In this document: piece by piece, positions 17,765-26,266 of the stretch
Numbering within the stretch: position 1 is the stretch's first letter
Layout of the letters: each line of letters starts with the position of its first letter
NCBI GenBank assembly: GCA_009779755.1
Contig: WRDO01000020.1
Span: forward strand, 1 to 54,670
Reading direction: 5' to 3'
Length of the DNA stretch: 54,670 nt
Origin: Defluviitaleaceae bacterium
GTDB taxonomy: Bacteria > Bacillota > Clostridia > Lachnospirales > WQUN01
The notes under the pieces: generated by a model
Told to the model about the DNA's origin: nothing
Seen by the model: the letters and a program-made list of their open reading frames with translations, nothing else
The model's database searches: none
Translations under genes and position numbers: made by a program

Positions 17765-17968
17765 ATGAAAACCAACTACGAATTAAAATCAACCCCGCGT
17801 AAAAATCCGTATGCCGATAAAATCCAAAAACACGGATATTCAGTCTCCATCCATTACGACACGCCCGAAAATATGAAATCGGACGACGCGGTTGAAACGA
17901 TAAAAAATATTTTGGAACGTCCCGGATTAAATTCAATTCACTTATATATAAAACAACCCGAAGTTTGA
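17765..17968 (+). CDS. Probable antitoxin of the second BrnT pair
   Basis: A 67-residue protein from ATG 17765 (AAGGAAGG nine bases upstream). It carries RKNPYADKIQKHGYSVSIHY, sharing the KNPY motif with the partner at 7376. It is much shorter than that partner and has no evident DNA-binding half. The call rests on position directly after a BrnT toxin. Confidence 0.6.
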   Translation: MKTNYELKSTPRKNPYADKIQKHGYSVSIHYDTPENMKSDDAVETIKNILERPGLNSIHLYIKQPEV

Positions 17969-18025
17969 AGCAAACCTAATCATATATCTTGATTATATTT
18001 AAGGTATATATGGATATTTCCATCA

Positions 18026-18060
18026 TGGCTGCCCTATTATTAGCGGGTAGCTGTTTTATT
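18026..18060 (+). terminator. Terminator after the second BrnT pair
   Basis: GGCTGCCC (18026-18033) pairs, with G-U pairs, to GGGTAGCT (18044-18051) and is followed by a T-rich tract. It lies only 20 bases before the ribosome site of the acetyltransferase gene, so it could also act as an attenuator. Confidence 0.6.
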
Positions 18061-18080
18061 TTTAAAAGGAGAGAATCTGT

Positions 18081-18845
18081 ATGTACACAATCAACGGGCA
18101 GGATTTAAAAGCGGTCGAAAACCTCTTCGCCGAATACAAGCACAACATTCCGGTGATCCAATGTGTGTTGGAGGGAAACAACGCGGGTTCGGCGTTCGTC
18201 GATGATACGGTTAATCCTTCTTGGGCCGTTTTGCAATTACCTATCGGCTTCCATTACGTGGCGGGCAAACCAATGGGACATGGCATTTTGGATGATATAT
18301 TATTCAACCATATCCTGCCGTCACAAGATGAAAAGGAGATTATCGTATTTTCGCCGTCCGACGAATGGCAACCCCTGCTCGAATCCGTATTCGCTCCGCG
18401 CGGCGGGGAAAGGTTGATACGTAAGATATTCGATTTTAACAGGGAAATGTACCAAGTGGCAGAGGAACGGTTTTATCGGTTACCCGATAAGGCTGAAATG
18501 GTGACGGTGCAGGAACGCCTCGATGGTAACTTTAACAAAGCCGATTCTTGGATGGCGAAATTACAAATCGGCGGCGATTGCATAAGTACCTGCACGGCGA
18601 TCATGACGGGCGGCGGCCAAGCGGAAATCGGCGTGGATACAAAGGAAGGGCACCAAGGCCGCGGTTACGCGACGTTAACGGCACTCGCATTAATCGAAAA
18701 ACTATTGGAAATCGGATTAACGCCCTGTTGGGCGGCATGGGATTTTCGCGAGGCTTCAATCAAACTCGCCGAAAAGATCGGATTTACCCCCGCGCCCGAC
18801 GCGGTCGCATGGGTGTGGTATGAAAAGGAAGAAGCGGAAGGATAG
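18081..18845 (+). CDS. GNAT acetyltransferase (PF12746-like)
   Basis: A 254-residue protein with the C-terminal GNAT fold: a strand with EIGVDT followed by acetyl-CoA motif A (GHQGRGYATLTALALIE), then PCWAAWDFREASIKLAEKIGF. The N-terminal half (MYTINGQDLKAVENLFAEY to SWAVLQLPIGFHYVAG) matches the two-domain GNAT group common in Firmicutes. The substrate is unknown. GGAGAG precedes the ATG. It appears to be a single-gene unit between two hairpin terminators. Confidence 0.8.
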   Translation: MYTINGQDLKAVENLFAEYKHNIPVIQCVLEGNNAGSAFVDDTVNPSWAVLQLPIGFHYVAGKPMGHGILDDILFNHILPSQDEKEIIVFSPSDEWQPLLESVFAPRGGERLIRKIFDFNREMYQVAEERFYRLPDKAEMVTVQERLDGNFNKADSWMAKLQIGGDCISTCTAIMTGGGQAEIGVDTKEGHQGRGYATLTALALIEKLLEIGLTPCWAAWDFREASIKLAEKIGFTPAPDAVAWVWYEKEEAEG

Positions 18846-18904
18846 TATCTTCATCAAACCTTCATAATTGTCACAGGATTTCTTCACGATTAACAAATTA
18901 TAAT

Positions 18905-18946
18905 ACGGGTGACTTCGGTGCGAATCGCGTCGTTGGCACCCGTTTT
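18905..18946 (+). terminator. Terminator-like hairpin with an overlapping -10 element
   Basis: ACGGGTG (18905-18911) pairs with CACCCGT (18937-18943), followed by TTTT and an AT-rich stretch, a weak terminator for the acetyltransferase gene. A perfect TATAAT (18899-18904) lies just upstream, but I see no -35 at normal spacing, so a promoter for the next gene here is only possible. Confidence 0.5.
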
Positions 18947-18973
18947 ATATATTATTTAAAGGAGGACGAAGGT

Positions 18974-19555
18974 ATGAGGTTCGTAATAGGCATTTTAATC
19001 TTTATTATCGCGTTTGTTTTTATGGGCACGATAACGACAAATTTTACGGGCTTATGGTGGTTGGGTCAGGTGGGTGACTTGCCCACGATTATTTGGATGA
19101 AGCTGGCGATGGCAGCAATCATCGTGGCAACGGGGGAATTTAAGACGTTCATCGCCGGCATCAACGCTTTGCTCAGCAAAAAATACGTCTTGTCCGCTGA
19201 TATGCAAAACAGGGCGATAAGGTTATTCAAGCTATTCGGTAAAGTGGCGATATGCGTCGCGATCATCGATTTTATGATCGGCGCCATGATGATACTGCTT
19301 ACATTGGGCGATCTTAGCGCGTTGGGCCCCTTGATTTCGGTAATATTGATTTCGGCGTTCTATGCCGCGTTCTTCAACCTTGCGATCGTATTCCCGGTTG
19401 TGCATATCTTGGAATTCCGCCGTAACCCCGAGGATAAGGTTGTCATCAGCGAACGCCAAGTCATCGACAAGATGCTCGAGCTCTGTTACCGCCAAGGCAT
19501 CACGCCGGAAGAAATATTAAACGCGTCGGAAATTTCGTTTAAGGAAGAAAAATGA
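18974..19555 (+). CDS. Four-helix membrane protein resembling MotA/TolQ/ExbB proton-channel proteins
   Basis: A 193-residue protein with hydrophobic segments at about 3-22, 42-58, 96-113 and 120-147. The arrangement GLWWLGQVGDLPTIIWMKL, later a helix pair ending AFFNLAIVFPVVHILEFR, then a cytosolic tail with ERQVIDKMLELC, recalls MotA/TolQ family proteins that form ion-driven motors. It lacks a long cytoplasmic loop and no MotB/ExbD partner is nearby, so the assignment is tentative. GGAGG precedes the ATG, and it ends at a strong terminator. Confidence 0.5.
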   Translation: MRFVIGILIFIIAFVFMGTITTNFTGLWWLGQVGDLPTIIWMKLAMAAIIVATGEFKTFIAGINALLSKKYVLSADMQNRAIRLFKLFGKVAICVAIIDFMIGAMMILLTLGDLSALGPLISVILISAFYAAFFNLAIVFPVVHILEFRRNPEDKVVISERQVIDKMLELCYRQGITPEEILNASEISFKEEK

Positions 19556-19587
19556 CAAAAGTAAACGTTTTCCGTGTTTATCATTCG

Positions 19588-19622
19588 GCTTCCGTTCTGT
19601 TGGGACGGAAGTCATTTTTTAT
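19588..19622 (+). terminator. Rho-independent terminator
   Basis: GCTTCCGT (19588-19595) pairs with ACGGAAGT (19605-19612) around a 9-base loop and is followed by TCATTTTTTATT. It ends the membrane-protein transcript. Confidence 0.85.
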
Positions 19623-19645
19623 TAATCGCACCCCGACAACCGCAC

Positions 19646-19674
19646 TTGCGTTAAATCATTTCGCACTATACAAT
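19646..19674 (+). promoter_or_regulatory. Promoter of the oxidoreductase/TIM-barrel operon
   Basis: TTGCGT (19646-19651), a 17-base spacer and TACAAT (19669-19674) form a good housekeeping promoter, 35 bases before the ATG at 19709. No operator is obvious. Confidence 0.65.
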
Positions 19675-19708
19675 AATCACAATTAAACCCAATAAGGGAG
19701 GACATTCC

Positions 19709-20785
19709 ATGGCAAAAAGATTAAAAGCCGGTATCGTCGGTTGCGGCGGTATCGCTAACGGAAAGCACATGCCCTATTTGCAAAAAACGGACAAGGCCGA
19801 TATGGTCGCGTTCTGTGACATCGTAATCGAACGCGCGGAAAAAGCCGCCAACGAATACGGCGCGCCCGGCGCGAAGGTCTACACCGATTATAAAAAGATG
19901 TTCAAAGCCGAAAAATTGGACATGGTATACGTACTTACCCCCAACAAATCACATGCGCCGATTACCATCGCTGCACTTGAAGCGGGTAATCATGTCATGT
20001 GTGAAAAACCCATGGCCAAAACCGCCAAGGACGCACGCGCCATGGTGGAAGCCGCCAACCGTACCGGTAAGCTCCTTACCGTCGGCTACCAAAGCCGTTT
20101 TCACACCCCGAGCCAATATATCAAGAAATCCGTGGAGCGCGGCGATTTGGGTGAGGTATATTTCGCCAAGGCCCACGCGCTGCGCCGCCGTGCCGTACCT
20201 ACGTGGGGCGTTTTCCTCAACGAAGAGGAACAAGGCGGCGGCCCGCTCATCGACATCGGTACCCACGCCCTCGACCTTACCCTGTGGCTGATGGATAACT
20301 ACAAACCCAAGTCCGTCATGGGTAACGTGTATAAAAAACTGGCCAACATAGCCAGCGGCAACGCATGGGGTCAGTGGGACCCGAAGCAATTTACCGTAGA
20401 AGACTCCGCTTTCGGCTTCATCACAATGGAAAACGGCGCGACCATCGTATTGGAATCCAGCTGGGCGATTAACATGATCGACACCTTTGAAGCCCAAGCC
20501 ACCCTTTGCGGCACGAAAGCCGGCGCGGATATGCGTGACGGCGTACGCATCAACGGCGACGACTTCGGCAAGTTATACGAAAAGAAACCCAACCTGAAAA
20601 CCGGCGGCGCCGCGTTCTATGAAGGCGCGACCGACGACCCCGGCGTCAACGAGCAGATGGTCTTTATCAACGCCATCCAAAAAGGGACGCCCCTGTTAAT
20701 ATTACCCGAACAAGCCTGCGTCGTGACCGAAATCCTCGAGGCGATTTATAAATCCGCAAAAACCGGCAAATTGGTAACGTTCTAA
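19709..20785 (+). CDS. Gfo/Idh/MocA family NAD(P)-dependent oxidoreductase
   Basis: A 358-residue dehydrogenase. The N-terminal Rossmann fold shows GIVGCGGIANGKHMP (about 8-22), then VYVLTPNKSHAP and CEKPMAKTAKDA with the conserved Lys; the C-terminal half has GGGPLIDIGTHALDLTLWLM, where the Asp and His are typical catalytic positions. Substrates in this family are sugars, inositols or their keto forms. The next gene encodes a sugar isomerase/epimerase-like TIM barrel 15 bases later, a common pairing for catabolism of inositol-like or rare sugars. The substrate cannot be told. GGGAGG lies before the ATG. Confidence 0.92.
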   Translation: MAKRLKAGIVGCGGIANGKHMPYLQKTDKADMVAFCDIVIERAEKAANEYGAPGAKVYTDYKKMFKAEKLDMVYVLTPNKSHAPITIAALEAGNHVMCEKPMAKTAKDARAMVEAANRTGKLLTVGYQSRFHTPSQYIKKSVERGDLGEVYFAKAHALRRRAVPTWGVFLNEEEQGGGPLIDIGTHALDLTLWLMDNYKPKSVMGNVYKKLANIASGNAWGQWDPKQFTVEDSAFGFITMENGATIVLESSWAINMIDTFEAQATLCGTKAGADMRDGVRINGDDFGKLYEKKPNLKTGGAAFYEGATDDPGVNEQMVFINAIQKGTPLLILPEQACVVTEILEAIYKSAKTGKLVTF

Positions 20786-20800
20786 ATACAGGAGGCGTAT

Positions 20801-21766
20801 ATGAAACTCGGCGTACTAACCGTACCCCTAAGCGGCAAACCCGTTGAGGAAGCGTTCGCCTACCTCGCGGGCCTCGGCATGCAAACCGTGGAAATCGGCT
20901 GCGGCGGTTTCCCCGGCAACGCGCACCTCGATCCGGTAAAGGCGTTGGACGACCCGTCCATCATCGAAAACATCCAAGCGGCGCTAAAGAAGCATAACCT
21001 CACCGTCAGCGCGCTTTCCGTACACGGCAATCCCGTACACCCCGACAAAGCCAAAGCCGACAAGGACCACACGGACTTCGTCAATACATGCAAAATTGCG
21101 CAAAAATTGGGTGTGGATACCGTCATCACCTTCGGCGGTTGCCCCGGCGATACGGTAAACGCCAAATACCCCAACTGGGTAACCTGCGCATGGCCGCCCG
21201 ATTTCTTGGAAGTGCTGGAATACCAATGGGATGACGTATTGATTCCTTATTGGAAGGAAACGGCGAAGCTGGCTGCATCCTACGGCGTGACCAAAATCGC
21301 ACTCGAAATGCATCCCGGCTTCTGCGTTTACAACCCGCGCACCCTAATGAAGCTGCGCGAAGCCGTCGGCCCCGCCATCGGCGCCAACTTCGACCCCAGC
21401 CACCTCTATTGGCAGGGCATCGACCCCGTGCAGGCCCTCAAAGCGATGAAGGGCGCGATCCACCACTTCCACGCCAAGGACACACGGATCGACCCCGCAA
21501 ACGCGGCAGTCAACGGAACGCTCGAAACCACCCGTTACGACGACTTCCTCGGGCGGGCGTGGGTATTCCGCACCGTGGGCTACGGCCACGGCGAAAAGGA
21601 ATGGCGCGATATGATCTCTACCTTGCGTGCCATTGGTTACGACGGCGCGATTTCGATCGAACACGAGGACGGCCTCATGTCTATCGAGGAAGGGCTGGAA
21701 AAAGCGATCGAATTCCTCAAACCCATCGTCATGTACGAACCCGCCGCGCAAATGTGGTGGGCGTGA
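20801..21766 (+). CDS. Sugar phosphate isomerase/epimerase-like TIM-barrel protein
   Basis: A 321-residue protein of the xylose-isomerase-like (AP endonuclease 2) superfamily. Metal-site strands are visible: VTKIALEMHPGF with Glu, IGANFDPSHLYWQG with Asp and His, HHFHAKDTR, and GAISIEHEDG near the C-terminus. These enzymes isomerise or epimerise ketoses through a divalent metal. It is co-transcribed with the oxidoreductase upstream and is followed by a terminator at 21894. IolE/IolI-like or ketose 3-epimerase functions are possible. Confidence 0.88.
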   Translation: MKLGVLTVPLSGKPVEEAFAYLAGLGMQTVEIGCGGFPGNAHLDPVKALDDPSIIENIQAALKKHNLTVSALSVHGNPVHPDKAKADKDHTDFVNTCKIAQKLGVDTVITFGGCPGDTVNAKYPNWVTCAWPPDFLEVLEYQWDDVLIPYWKETAKLAASYGVTKIALEMHPGFCVYNPRTLMKLREAVGPAIGANFDPSHLYWQGIDPVQALKAMKGAIHHFHAKDTRIDPANAAVNGTLETTRYDDFLGRAWVFRTVGYGHGEKEWRDMISTLRAIGYDGAISIEHEDGLMSIEEGLEKAIEFLKPIVMYEPAAQMWWA

Positions 21767-21893
21767 TATCCGAACGATAATAATACGGGCGTAATAATGT
21801 TAAGGTGAATACAATAGCTCGCTTTAACCGCCGAAGATTAATTTTGCACCCACTTTGCACCCCGGGTGCATTTTCAAGAAATACGACAACAAG

Positions 21894-21940
21894 GCCTGCG
21901 CCTAGCTGGTTTTTACGGCATAAGCGCAGGCTTTATATAT
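21894..21940 (+). terminator. Terminator of the sugar operon
   Basis: GCCTGCGC (21894-21901) pairs perfectly with GCGCAGGC (21924-21931), followed by TTTATATATTT. The gene-free stretch 21767-22096 otherwise holds a small palindrome (TGCACC/GGTGCA at about 21855-21870) and the RelB promoter. Confidence 0.75.
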
Positions 21941-22032
21941 TTGCAATTATTTAATACTAATCCCCCGAATAACGATCGACATCTTTGCGGTCTTTTGCCG
22001 CAATGCTGCACCTTCCTGTATCCTCAAATATC

Positions 22033-22081
22033 TTGACAAAAGTAGTTAAAGATAATACTATTGTAATGCAAATAAATTACA
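22033..22081 (+). promoter_or_regulatory. Promoter and likely autoregulatory operator of the RelB/YafQ module
   Basis: TTGACA (22033-22038), a 17-base spacer and TACTAT (22056-22061) form a strong promoter. Immediately after the -10, TGTAAT (22062-22067) and ATTACA (22076-22081) form an inverted repeat over the start region, the expected place for antitoxin-toxin repression. Confidence 0.75.
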
Positions 22082-22096
22082 TGGAGGATGATTATT

Positions 22097-22390
22097 ATGG
22101 CAAACTCTGCACTTATACAAGTTCGTATCGATGAAGAAACGAAACAAAAGGCTGATACCCTTTTTGCTGATTTGGGATTTGATACACCAACAGCGATTAG
22201 GATTTTTCTTAATCAATCGATTAGGCGTGATGGGATGCCTTTTGAAGTTGCCAAGCCAACGCCCAATGCAAAAACGCTGGCAACACTACTGGGCAATATG
22301 GAAATAATCCCGAAAACCTACAACAATTTCGGCGAAATATTGGAAGAAGTTGACGCTGAAATAGCGTTAGAGGAACAATATGAAAATTAA
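22097..22390 (+). CDS. RelB/DinJ-family antitoxin
   Basis: A 97-residue protein, MANSALIQVRIDEETKQKAD then LGFDTPTAIRIFLNQSI, the ribbon-helix-helix N-terminus of RelB/DinJ antitoxins that binds DNA; the C-terminal part (ILEEVDAEIALEEQYEN) should wrap the toxin. Start 22097 is chosen because GGAGG (22083-22087) is nine bases before it, while ATG 22088 touches that site. It overlaps the toxin gene by 11 bases. Confidence 0.9.
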   Translation: MANSALIQVRIDEETKQKADTLFADLGFDTPTAIRIFLNQSIRRDGMPFEVAKPTPNAKTLATLLGNMEIIPKTYNNFGEILEEVDAEIALEEQYEN

Positions 22391-22649
22391 ACAATCAACA
22401 CGGTTTAAGCGTGATTTGAAATTAGCAAGAAAACGCGGACTGGACATGGATTTGCTAGGCTCGATGGTTGAATTGCTTGCCCAAGGGGTCACGTTGCCTC
22501 TAAAGTATCGGGATCACCCCTTGACGGGCAATTACACCGGTTTTCGGGAGTGCCATATTACACCGGATTGGCTCCTTATTTATCGTGTTGAAAATGAGGA
22601 AGTCGTTTTGTATCTGTTTAGGACAGGAACGCATTCTGATTTATTCTAG
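22380..22649 (+). CDS. YafQ-family RelE-type mRNA interferase toxin
   Basis: An 89-residue RelE-fold ribonuclease. The YafQ pattern is present: RFKRDLKLARKRG, RDHPLTGNYTGFRECHI, PDWLLIYRV and the C-terminal GTHSDLF, giving the His/Asp/His set used for ribosome-dependent mRNA cleavage. It directly follows and overlaps its RelB/DinJ antitoxin. Confidence 0.92.
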   Translation: MKIKQSTRFKRDLKLARKRGLDMDLLGSMVELLAQGVTLPLKYRDHPLTGNYTGFRECHITPDWLLIYRVENEEVVLYLFRTGTHSDLF

Positions 22650-22657
22650 GAGGACAT

Positions 22658-22849
22658 ATGTATCTGTTTCATTATTACGACAAGGATGTAGGTCCATTTG
22701 TTAATCTTTCAGATTTGCCCATGGAAGAAGCCATGGAAGTTCTTAATGTAATTAGACAAACAAAACCTAATGTACAAAGTGTAATATTGATGGGAAAGAG
22801 TATCGAAAAAATTGTATACCCATGCCGAAATAGTAGGATTGATAAATAA
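22658..22849 (+). CDS. Short ORF, probably the truncated start of a larger Clostridial family
   Basis: A 63-residue ORF with a strong GGAGG site nine bases after the toxin stop. The first 45 residues (MYLFHYYDKDVGPFVNLSDL, PMEEAMEVLNVIRQTKPNVQ) look like the N-terminus of a family I remember as about 200 residues long. The tail after NVQS looks unrelated and the ORF then stops, so truncation or a frameshift near 22780 is likely. It may still be expressed with the toxin-antitoxin pair. Confidence 0.45.
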   Translation: MYLFHYYDKDVGPFVNLSDLPMEEAMEVLNVIRQTKPNVQSVILMGKSIEKIVYPCRNSRIDK

Positions 22850-22873
22850 ATACGGATGAGAGATTAATAGCTT

Positions 22874-24046
22874 TTATTCTTCCATCATAACTTCCTTGAG
22901 CGGAATCCGTTTAATCTTTTCCGAATATATCCACATAAAAATTTCATATAAAGCCACAAATGAAACAAACACTATGAAACACACTTGCCAATCAAAGCTG
23001 TAATCGGGCAAGCCAAGAATCTCATTATCGTAAAATAAAGACATCATCATCCTCATAAGACCGTGCTGATACGCGCTTCCGATTGCAAAACCCGCATAGG
23101 TTATCGGTCTGTACCCGCTCAGCATCGCCCCGGTACATTCACGGTCGGAGTATCCGAATACCCGCAGCATGGCAATGGTTTTTGTATTACCTTTAATAAC
23201 AGTCGTGACTGCGAGGAACAAGGTCGTGACTGCTAAAAGGACACCTATAAACATCATCAACACTGCCATCATGTCACTACCGCCAAGCACGGTAATACTG
23301 AAGGACATGACAACGGAAGCGGCATAACAAAAAGCGGCGAACCAAATGAAGAATACCAGAGAGAATCGGCTTTTCACCGTGCTGCGTTTCAATTCGCGCA
23401 GAAAAGGGATTTTTGTGATTTGTGTTCCGTTGGGCTTTGTTTTTAAGGGTTTTGTTTTTAAGGGTTTGGTCTTGTTGCTGCCTCTGATTAATTCTAATGC
23501 CGTACGTTTCAATTTTAGATAACTGTATAATACCGCCAATACGGAAAAAGCTAGTGCAGGAATCACGACAAGGTATAGAATCAGTATGGGATTGAAATGG
23601 AGCGGTGTATCGGGTAGAACGCCGTCATTCCTCATTGTTCTGTAAAAAGCGGGCATGAGGGCAAACGCACCGCCGAAGCCGAAAGCCGTTCCGGTCAGCA
23701 CGGGGAGTCCGAATACCCAAAAGCTCCGTGCGATTTTCCGGTTTGGGTAACCTAACGCTTTTAATATACCGAGTTCGGATTTGTGCGTGTCTATATAATG
23801 CTTGATATAAAAAAGCAACATAACAACTGTAGTCAGCACGAGAGCGCCGCCGGATACCGCGCTGGTTACATTCCCGGATGAAACGGTTAAGTCATAAATA
23901 AATATGGCTTCCGGGTCTGTGATTTGGTCTTTGATTCGAGCCATATCAATGTTAGAATTCAAAAATATGGTGCATATCAAAACGGCGCAGAAGCACATGA
24001 TGAAGATTCCGAACAGCTTGGCGGTATCTTTTGGACGTATTATCAT
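22874..24046 (-). CDS. ABC transporter permease, FtsX/MacB type
   Basis: About 390 residues from ATG 24046, preceded by GGTGG and four bases after the ATPase gene. It carries two FtsX-like membrane blocks: one around VSGGALVLTTVVMLLFYIKH with the coupling sequence SELGILKALGYPNRKI, and a second around MMFIGVLLAVTTLFLAVTTV with TIAMLRVFGYSDREC. Such permeases pair with LolD/MacB-like ATPases to export peptides, lipids or drugs, or move lipoproteins. A start at 24103 would overlap the ATPase gene and is less likely. Confidence 0.85.
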   Translation of the reverse strand: MIIRPKDTAKLFGIFIMCFCAVLICTIFLNSNIDMARIKDQITDPEAIFIYDLTVSSGNVTSAVSGGALVLTTVVMLLFYIKHYIDTHKSELGILKALGYPNRKIARSFWVFGLPVLTGTAFGFGGAFALMPAFYRTMRNDGVLPDTPLHFNPILILYLVVIPALAFSVLAVLYSYLKLKRTALELIRGSNKTKPLKTKPLKTKPNGTQITKIPFLRELKRSTVKSRFSLVFFIWFAAFCYAASVVMSFSITVLGGSDMMAVLMMFIGVLLAVTTLFLAVTTVIKGNTKTIAMLRVFGYSDRECTGAMLSGYRPITYAGFAIGSAYQHGLMRMMMSLFYDNEILGLPDYSFDWQVCFIVFVSFVALYEIFMWIYSEKIKRIPLKEVMMEE

Positions 24047-24050
24047 ATCT

Positions 24051-24743
24051 TCACCACCCAATTTCATACGCGGTTTTTTGCGTATTATTTTTTTGCGTTT
24101 CAACGATTCTTCCGCTGTTCATCCTTACAACCGTGTTTGCAACTTCTGCGATATTGTTGTTATGCGTTACCATTACCATCGTAAAACCGTATCTTTTTTG
24201 TAAAGTGCATATATAATCTAAAATTTTTCTGCCGGTTTCCTCGTCTAAAGCGCCGGTAGGTTCATCCAAGAAAAGAACGCTCGGTTTTTTCGCTAATGCT
24301 CTTGCGATTGATACCCGTTGTTGCTCCCCGCCGCTTAGTTCGGAGGGTAGCTTGTTCAGCTTATCAATAAGCCCGACTGCTTCAATGATTTCCCGATATT
24401 TATTGTTTCCTGTTAAATCCGCACCCATCTTTACGTTTTTGTCTACGTTCATGTTGGGAAGCAGATAATATTGTTGGAAGATGAAACCCACTTTTTCTTT
24501 TCGGAAAGCCGTCAATGCCTTGTCAGGAAGGGTAGTTATATCTGTGCTGTCGTACTTGACCGAACCGCTGTCGGGTCGTTCCAAGCCGGATACAATATGC
24601 AACAGCGTGGATTTCCCGGAACCGGACGCTCCGAGAAGCACCATAAAATCGCCGTCATTTATCGTAAGCGATACGTCTTTTAGGGCGGTTGTGGCATTAT
24701 TGCCGTTGCCGTATGTTTTCGCCGCGTTTGTAACCTCAATCAT
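24051..24743 (-). CDS. ABC transporter ATP-binding protein, LolD/MacB type
   Basis: About 230 residues starting [15 protein letters not shown]. Walker [11 protein letters not shown] loop ([12 protein letters not shown]), signature [15 protein letters not shown] and Walker [13 protein letters not shown] are all intact, as is the switch His in MVTHN. It is the energy subunit of the FtsX-type exporter encoded just downstream. GAGG nine bases upstream supports this start over upstream in-frame codons, including a TTG at 24830. Confidence 0.9.
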   Translation of the reverse strand: MIEVTNAAKTYGNGNNATTALKDVSLTINDGDFMVLLGASGSGKSTLLHIVSGLERPDSGSVKYDSTDITTLPDKALTAFRKEKVGFIFQQYYLLPNMNVDKNVKMGADLTGNNKYREIIEAVGLIDKLNKLPSELSGGEQQRVSIARALAKKPSVLFLDEPTGALDEETGRKILDYICTLQKRYGFTMVMVTHNNNIAEVANTVVRMNSGRIVETQKNNTQKTAYEIGW

Positions 24744-25013
24744 TTTATATGCCTCGTTTTTCATTGTAATAAACATAATATTTAATAAATAGAGATACGA
24801 TTGATAAAATATTTTGTATGTCGTAATCAATTATCCGCTCTATACTTTTCTGCTTTGCTCCGTTGCGGTCGTTTCTATTTTTATGATATGGGTTTATTGC
24901 GTAGACCCTATTTTGGTGTTTTAAGCAAATCAAGAATTATAATTGATTTTTATCTTGCCCGATCCCCGTAACGGGCGATAAAATCGGATAAAACCCGTTT
25001 GGAGGAAAACACC

Positions 25014-25523
25014 ATGATCGAACTAAGGAAAATCACGATTTTAGAAGAAGCCATGAAGGAATGTATCGCGCTTGACGTATTGCCCGAGCAAAGGGATTTC
25101 GTATCGCCGAACGTTTACAGCCTTGCGGAGGCTTATGTGGAAAATAAAACCTTCGCCGAAAAAGGCGAAGGCAATATCGCAGTACCTTATGCCGTTTACG
25201 AAAACGGCATGATGGTCGGCTTCGCCATGTACGGTTACTTCCCGCCGAAAGAAGGAGAGGATTCGTATAACGATAAAGAACACCATTATTATTTTTGGCG
25301 TTTGCTGATCGACAAGAACCACCAAGGCAGGGGCATCGGGCGCGAAACGGTAAAACAGGTAATGGAGGAAATTAAAGCAAAACCCTGCGGCGAAGCGGGT
25401 TATTGCTACGTGTCCTACGAGCCTACAAATATCGGTTCCAAGACCACGTTCGCGTCCTACGGCTTCGAGGAAGACGGGCGCGTGATCGACGGTGAGGTTG
25501 TCGCGCGGTATAAATTGGATTAG
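25014..25523 (+). CDS. GNAT acetyltransferase, spermine/spermidine (BltD/SpeG) type
   Basis: About 169 residues. Motif A is DKNHQGRGIGRETVKQVM; the C-terminal VSYEPTNIGSKTTFASYGFEEDGRV and the N-terminal LDVLPEQRDFVSPNVYSLAEAY are typical of diamine/polyamine acetyltransferases such as Bacillus BltD. ATG 25014 follows TTGGAGG and replaces an in-frame TTG at 24999. The 270 bases before it show no other gene. It overlaps the convergent ABC gene end by four bases. Confidence 0.85.
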   Translation: MIELRKITILEEAMKECIALDVLPEQRDFVSPNVYSLAEAYVENKTFAEKGEGNIAVPYAVYENGMMVGFAMYGYFPPKEGEDSYNDKEHHYYFWRLLIDKNHQGRGIGRETVKQVMEEIKAKPCGEAGYCYVSYEPTNIGSKTTFASYGFEEDGRVIDGEVVARYKLD

Positions 25524-26266
25524 TACAGTTTTATCAACTTTTCCACCGTTAGGTTCTTGCGTTCGTCACCCGACGCGTCAAGGATGATTTTACCGTCCTT
25601 CATCATAATCGTACGGCTCCCCAAGGCTAAGGCCGAGGGGATGTCGTGCGTCACCATCAGGGCCGTGAGGCCCTCTTTTTTTATGATTTTTTCCGTCAGG
25701 TGCAGTATTTTTTCCGCCGTGGCGGGGTCCAGCGCGGCGGTGTGCTCGTCCAGCATAAGCAGCTTGGGTGTGCAGACCGTCGCCATTAAGAGCGTCACGG
25801 CTTGACGCTGGCCGCCGGAAAGCAACCCCATATTCGTTTTCATACGGTTTTCCAAACCCAAGTTGAGCTGTACCAATTGCTCGCGGAAGAAATCGAATTG
25901 CTTCCTGCCGATACCGATTCGGAACTTACGGTCACCGGCTTGGCGATACGCCAGCGAAAGGTTTTCCGCGATGGTCATATTGGGGGCGGTACCCTTCATC
26001 GGGTCTTGGAACAAGCGGCCTATGTTACGTGCGCGTTTGTGTTCCGGCAGGAAGGTGATATTTTTGCCGTCAAGCATAATTCGCCCGCCGTCCGCGAGGA
26101 ATCCGCCGGAAACGGTATTAAGCAACGACGTCTTGCCCGAACCGTTGCCGCCGATGACGGTGATGAAATCACCCTTGGTTAAATGCAGGGAAACGCCGTC
26201 CAAAGCGGTGCGGGCGTTGACCGTACCCGCGTGGAATACCTTCGTGATGTTTTCAAGGGTTAGCAT
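25520..26266 (-). CDS. ABC importer ATPase of a TrpXYZ-like system
   Basis: A 248-residue ATPase: Walker A GGNGSGKTSL, Q loop region LFQDPMKGTAPNMTIAENL, signature LLSGGQRQAVTLLMA, Walker B LLMLDEHTAALDP and switch His in MVTHD. The Q-loop form and the DEHTAALD variant are typical of the group that works with PF04392-type binding proteins. It is the last gene of a three-gene importer operon led by a T-box and overlaps the permease gene by seven bases. Confidence 0.9.
   Translation of the reverse strand: MLTLENITKVFHAGTVNARTALDGVSLHLTKGDFITVIGGNGSGKTSLLNTVSGGFLADGGRIMLDGKNITFLPEHKRARNIGRLFQDPMKGTAPNMTIAENLSLAYRQAGDRKFRIGIGRKQFDFFREQLVQLNLGLENRMKTNMGLLSGGQRQAVTLLMATVCTPKLLMLDEHTAALDPATAEKILHLTEKIIKKEGLTALMVTHDIPSALALGSRTIMMKDGKIILDASGDERKNLTVEKLIKLY

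Noticed and set aside
21855..21870. Attachment site suggested by repeated TTTGCACCC
   Set aside because: Only a short repeat and palindrome are present, with no integrase or matching distant copy in the window.
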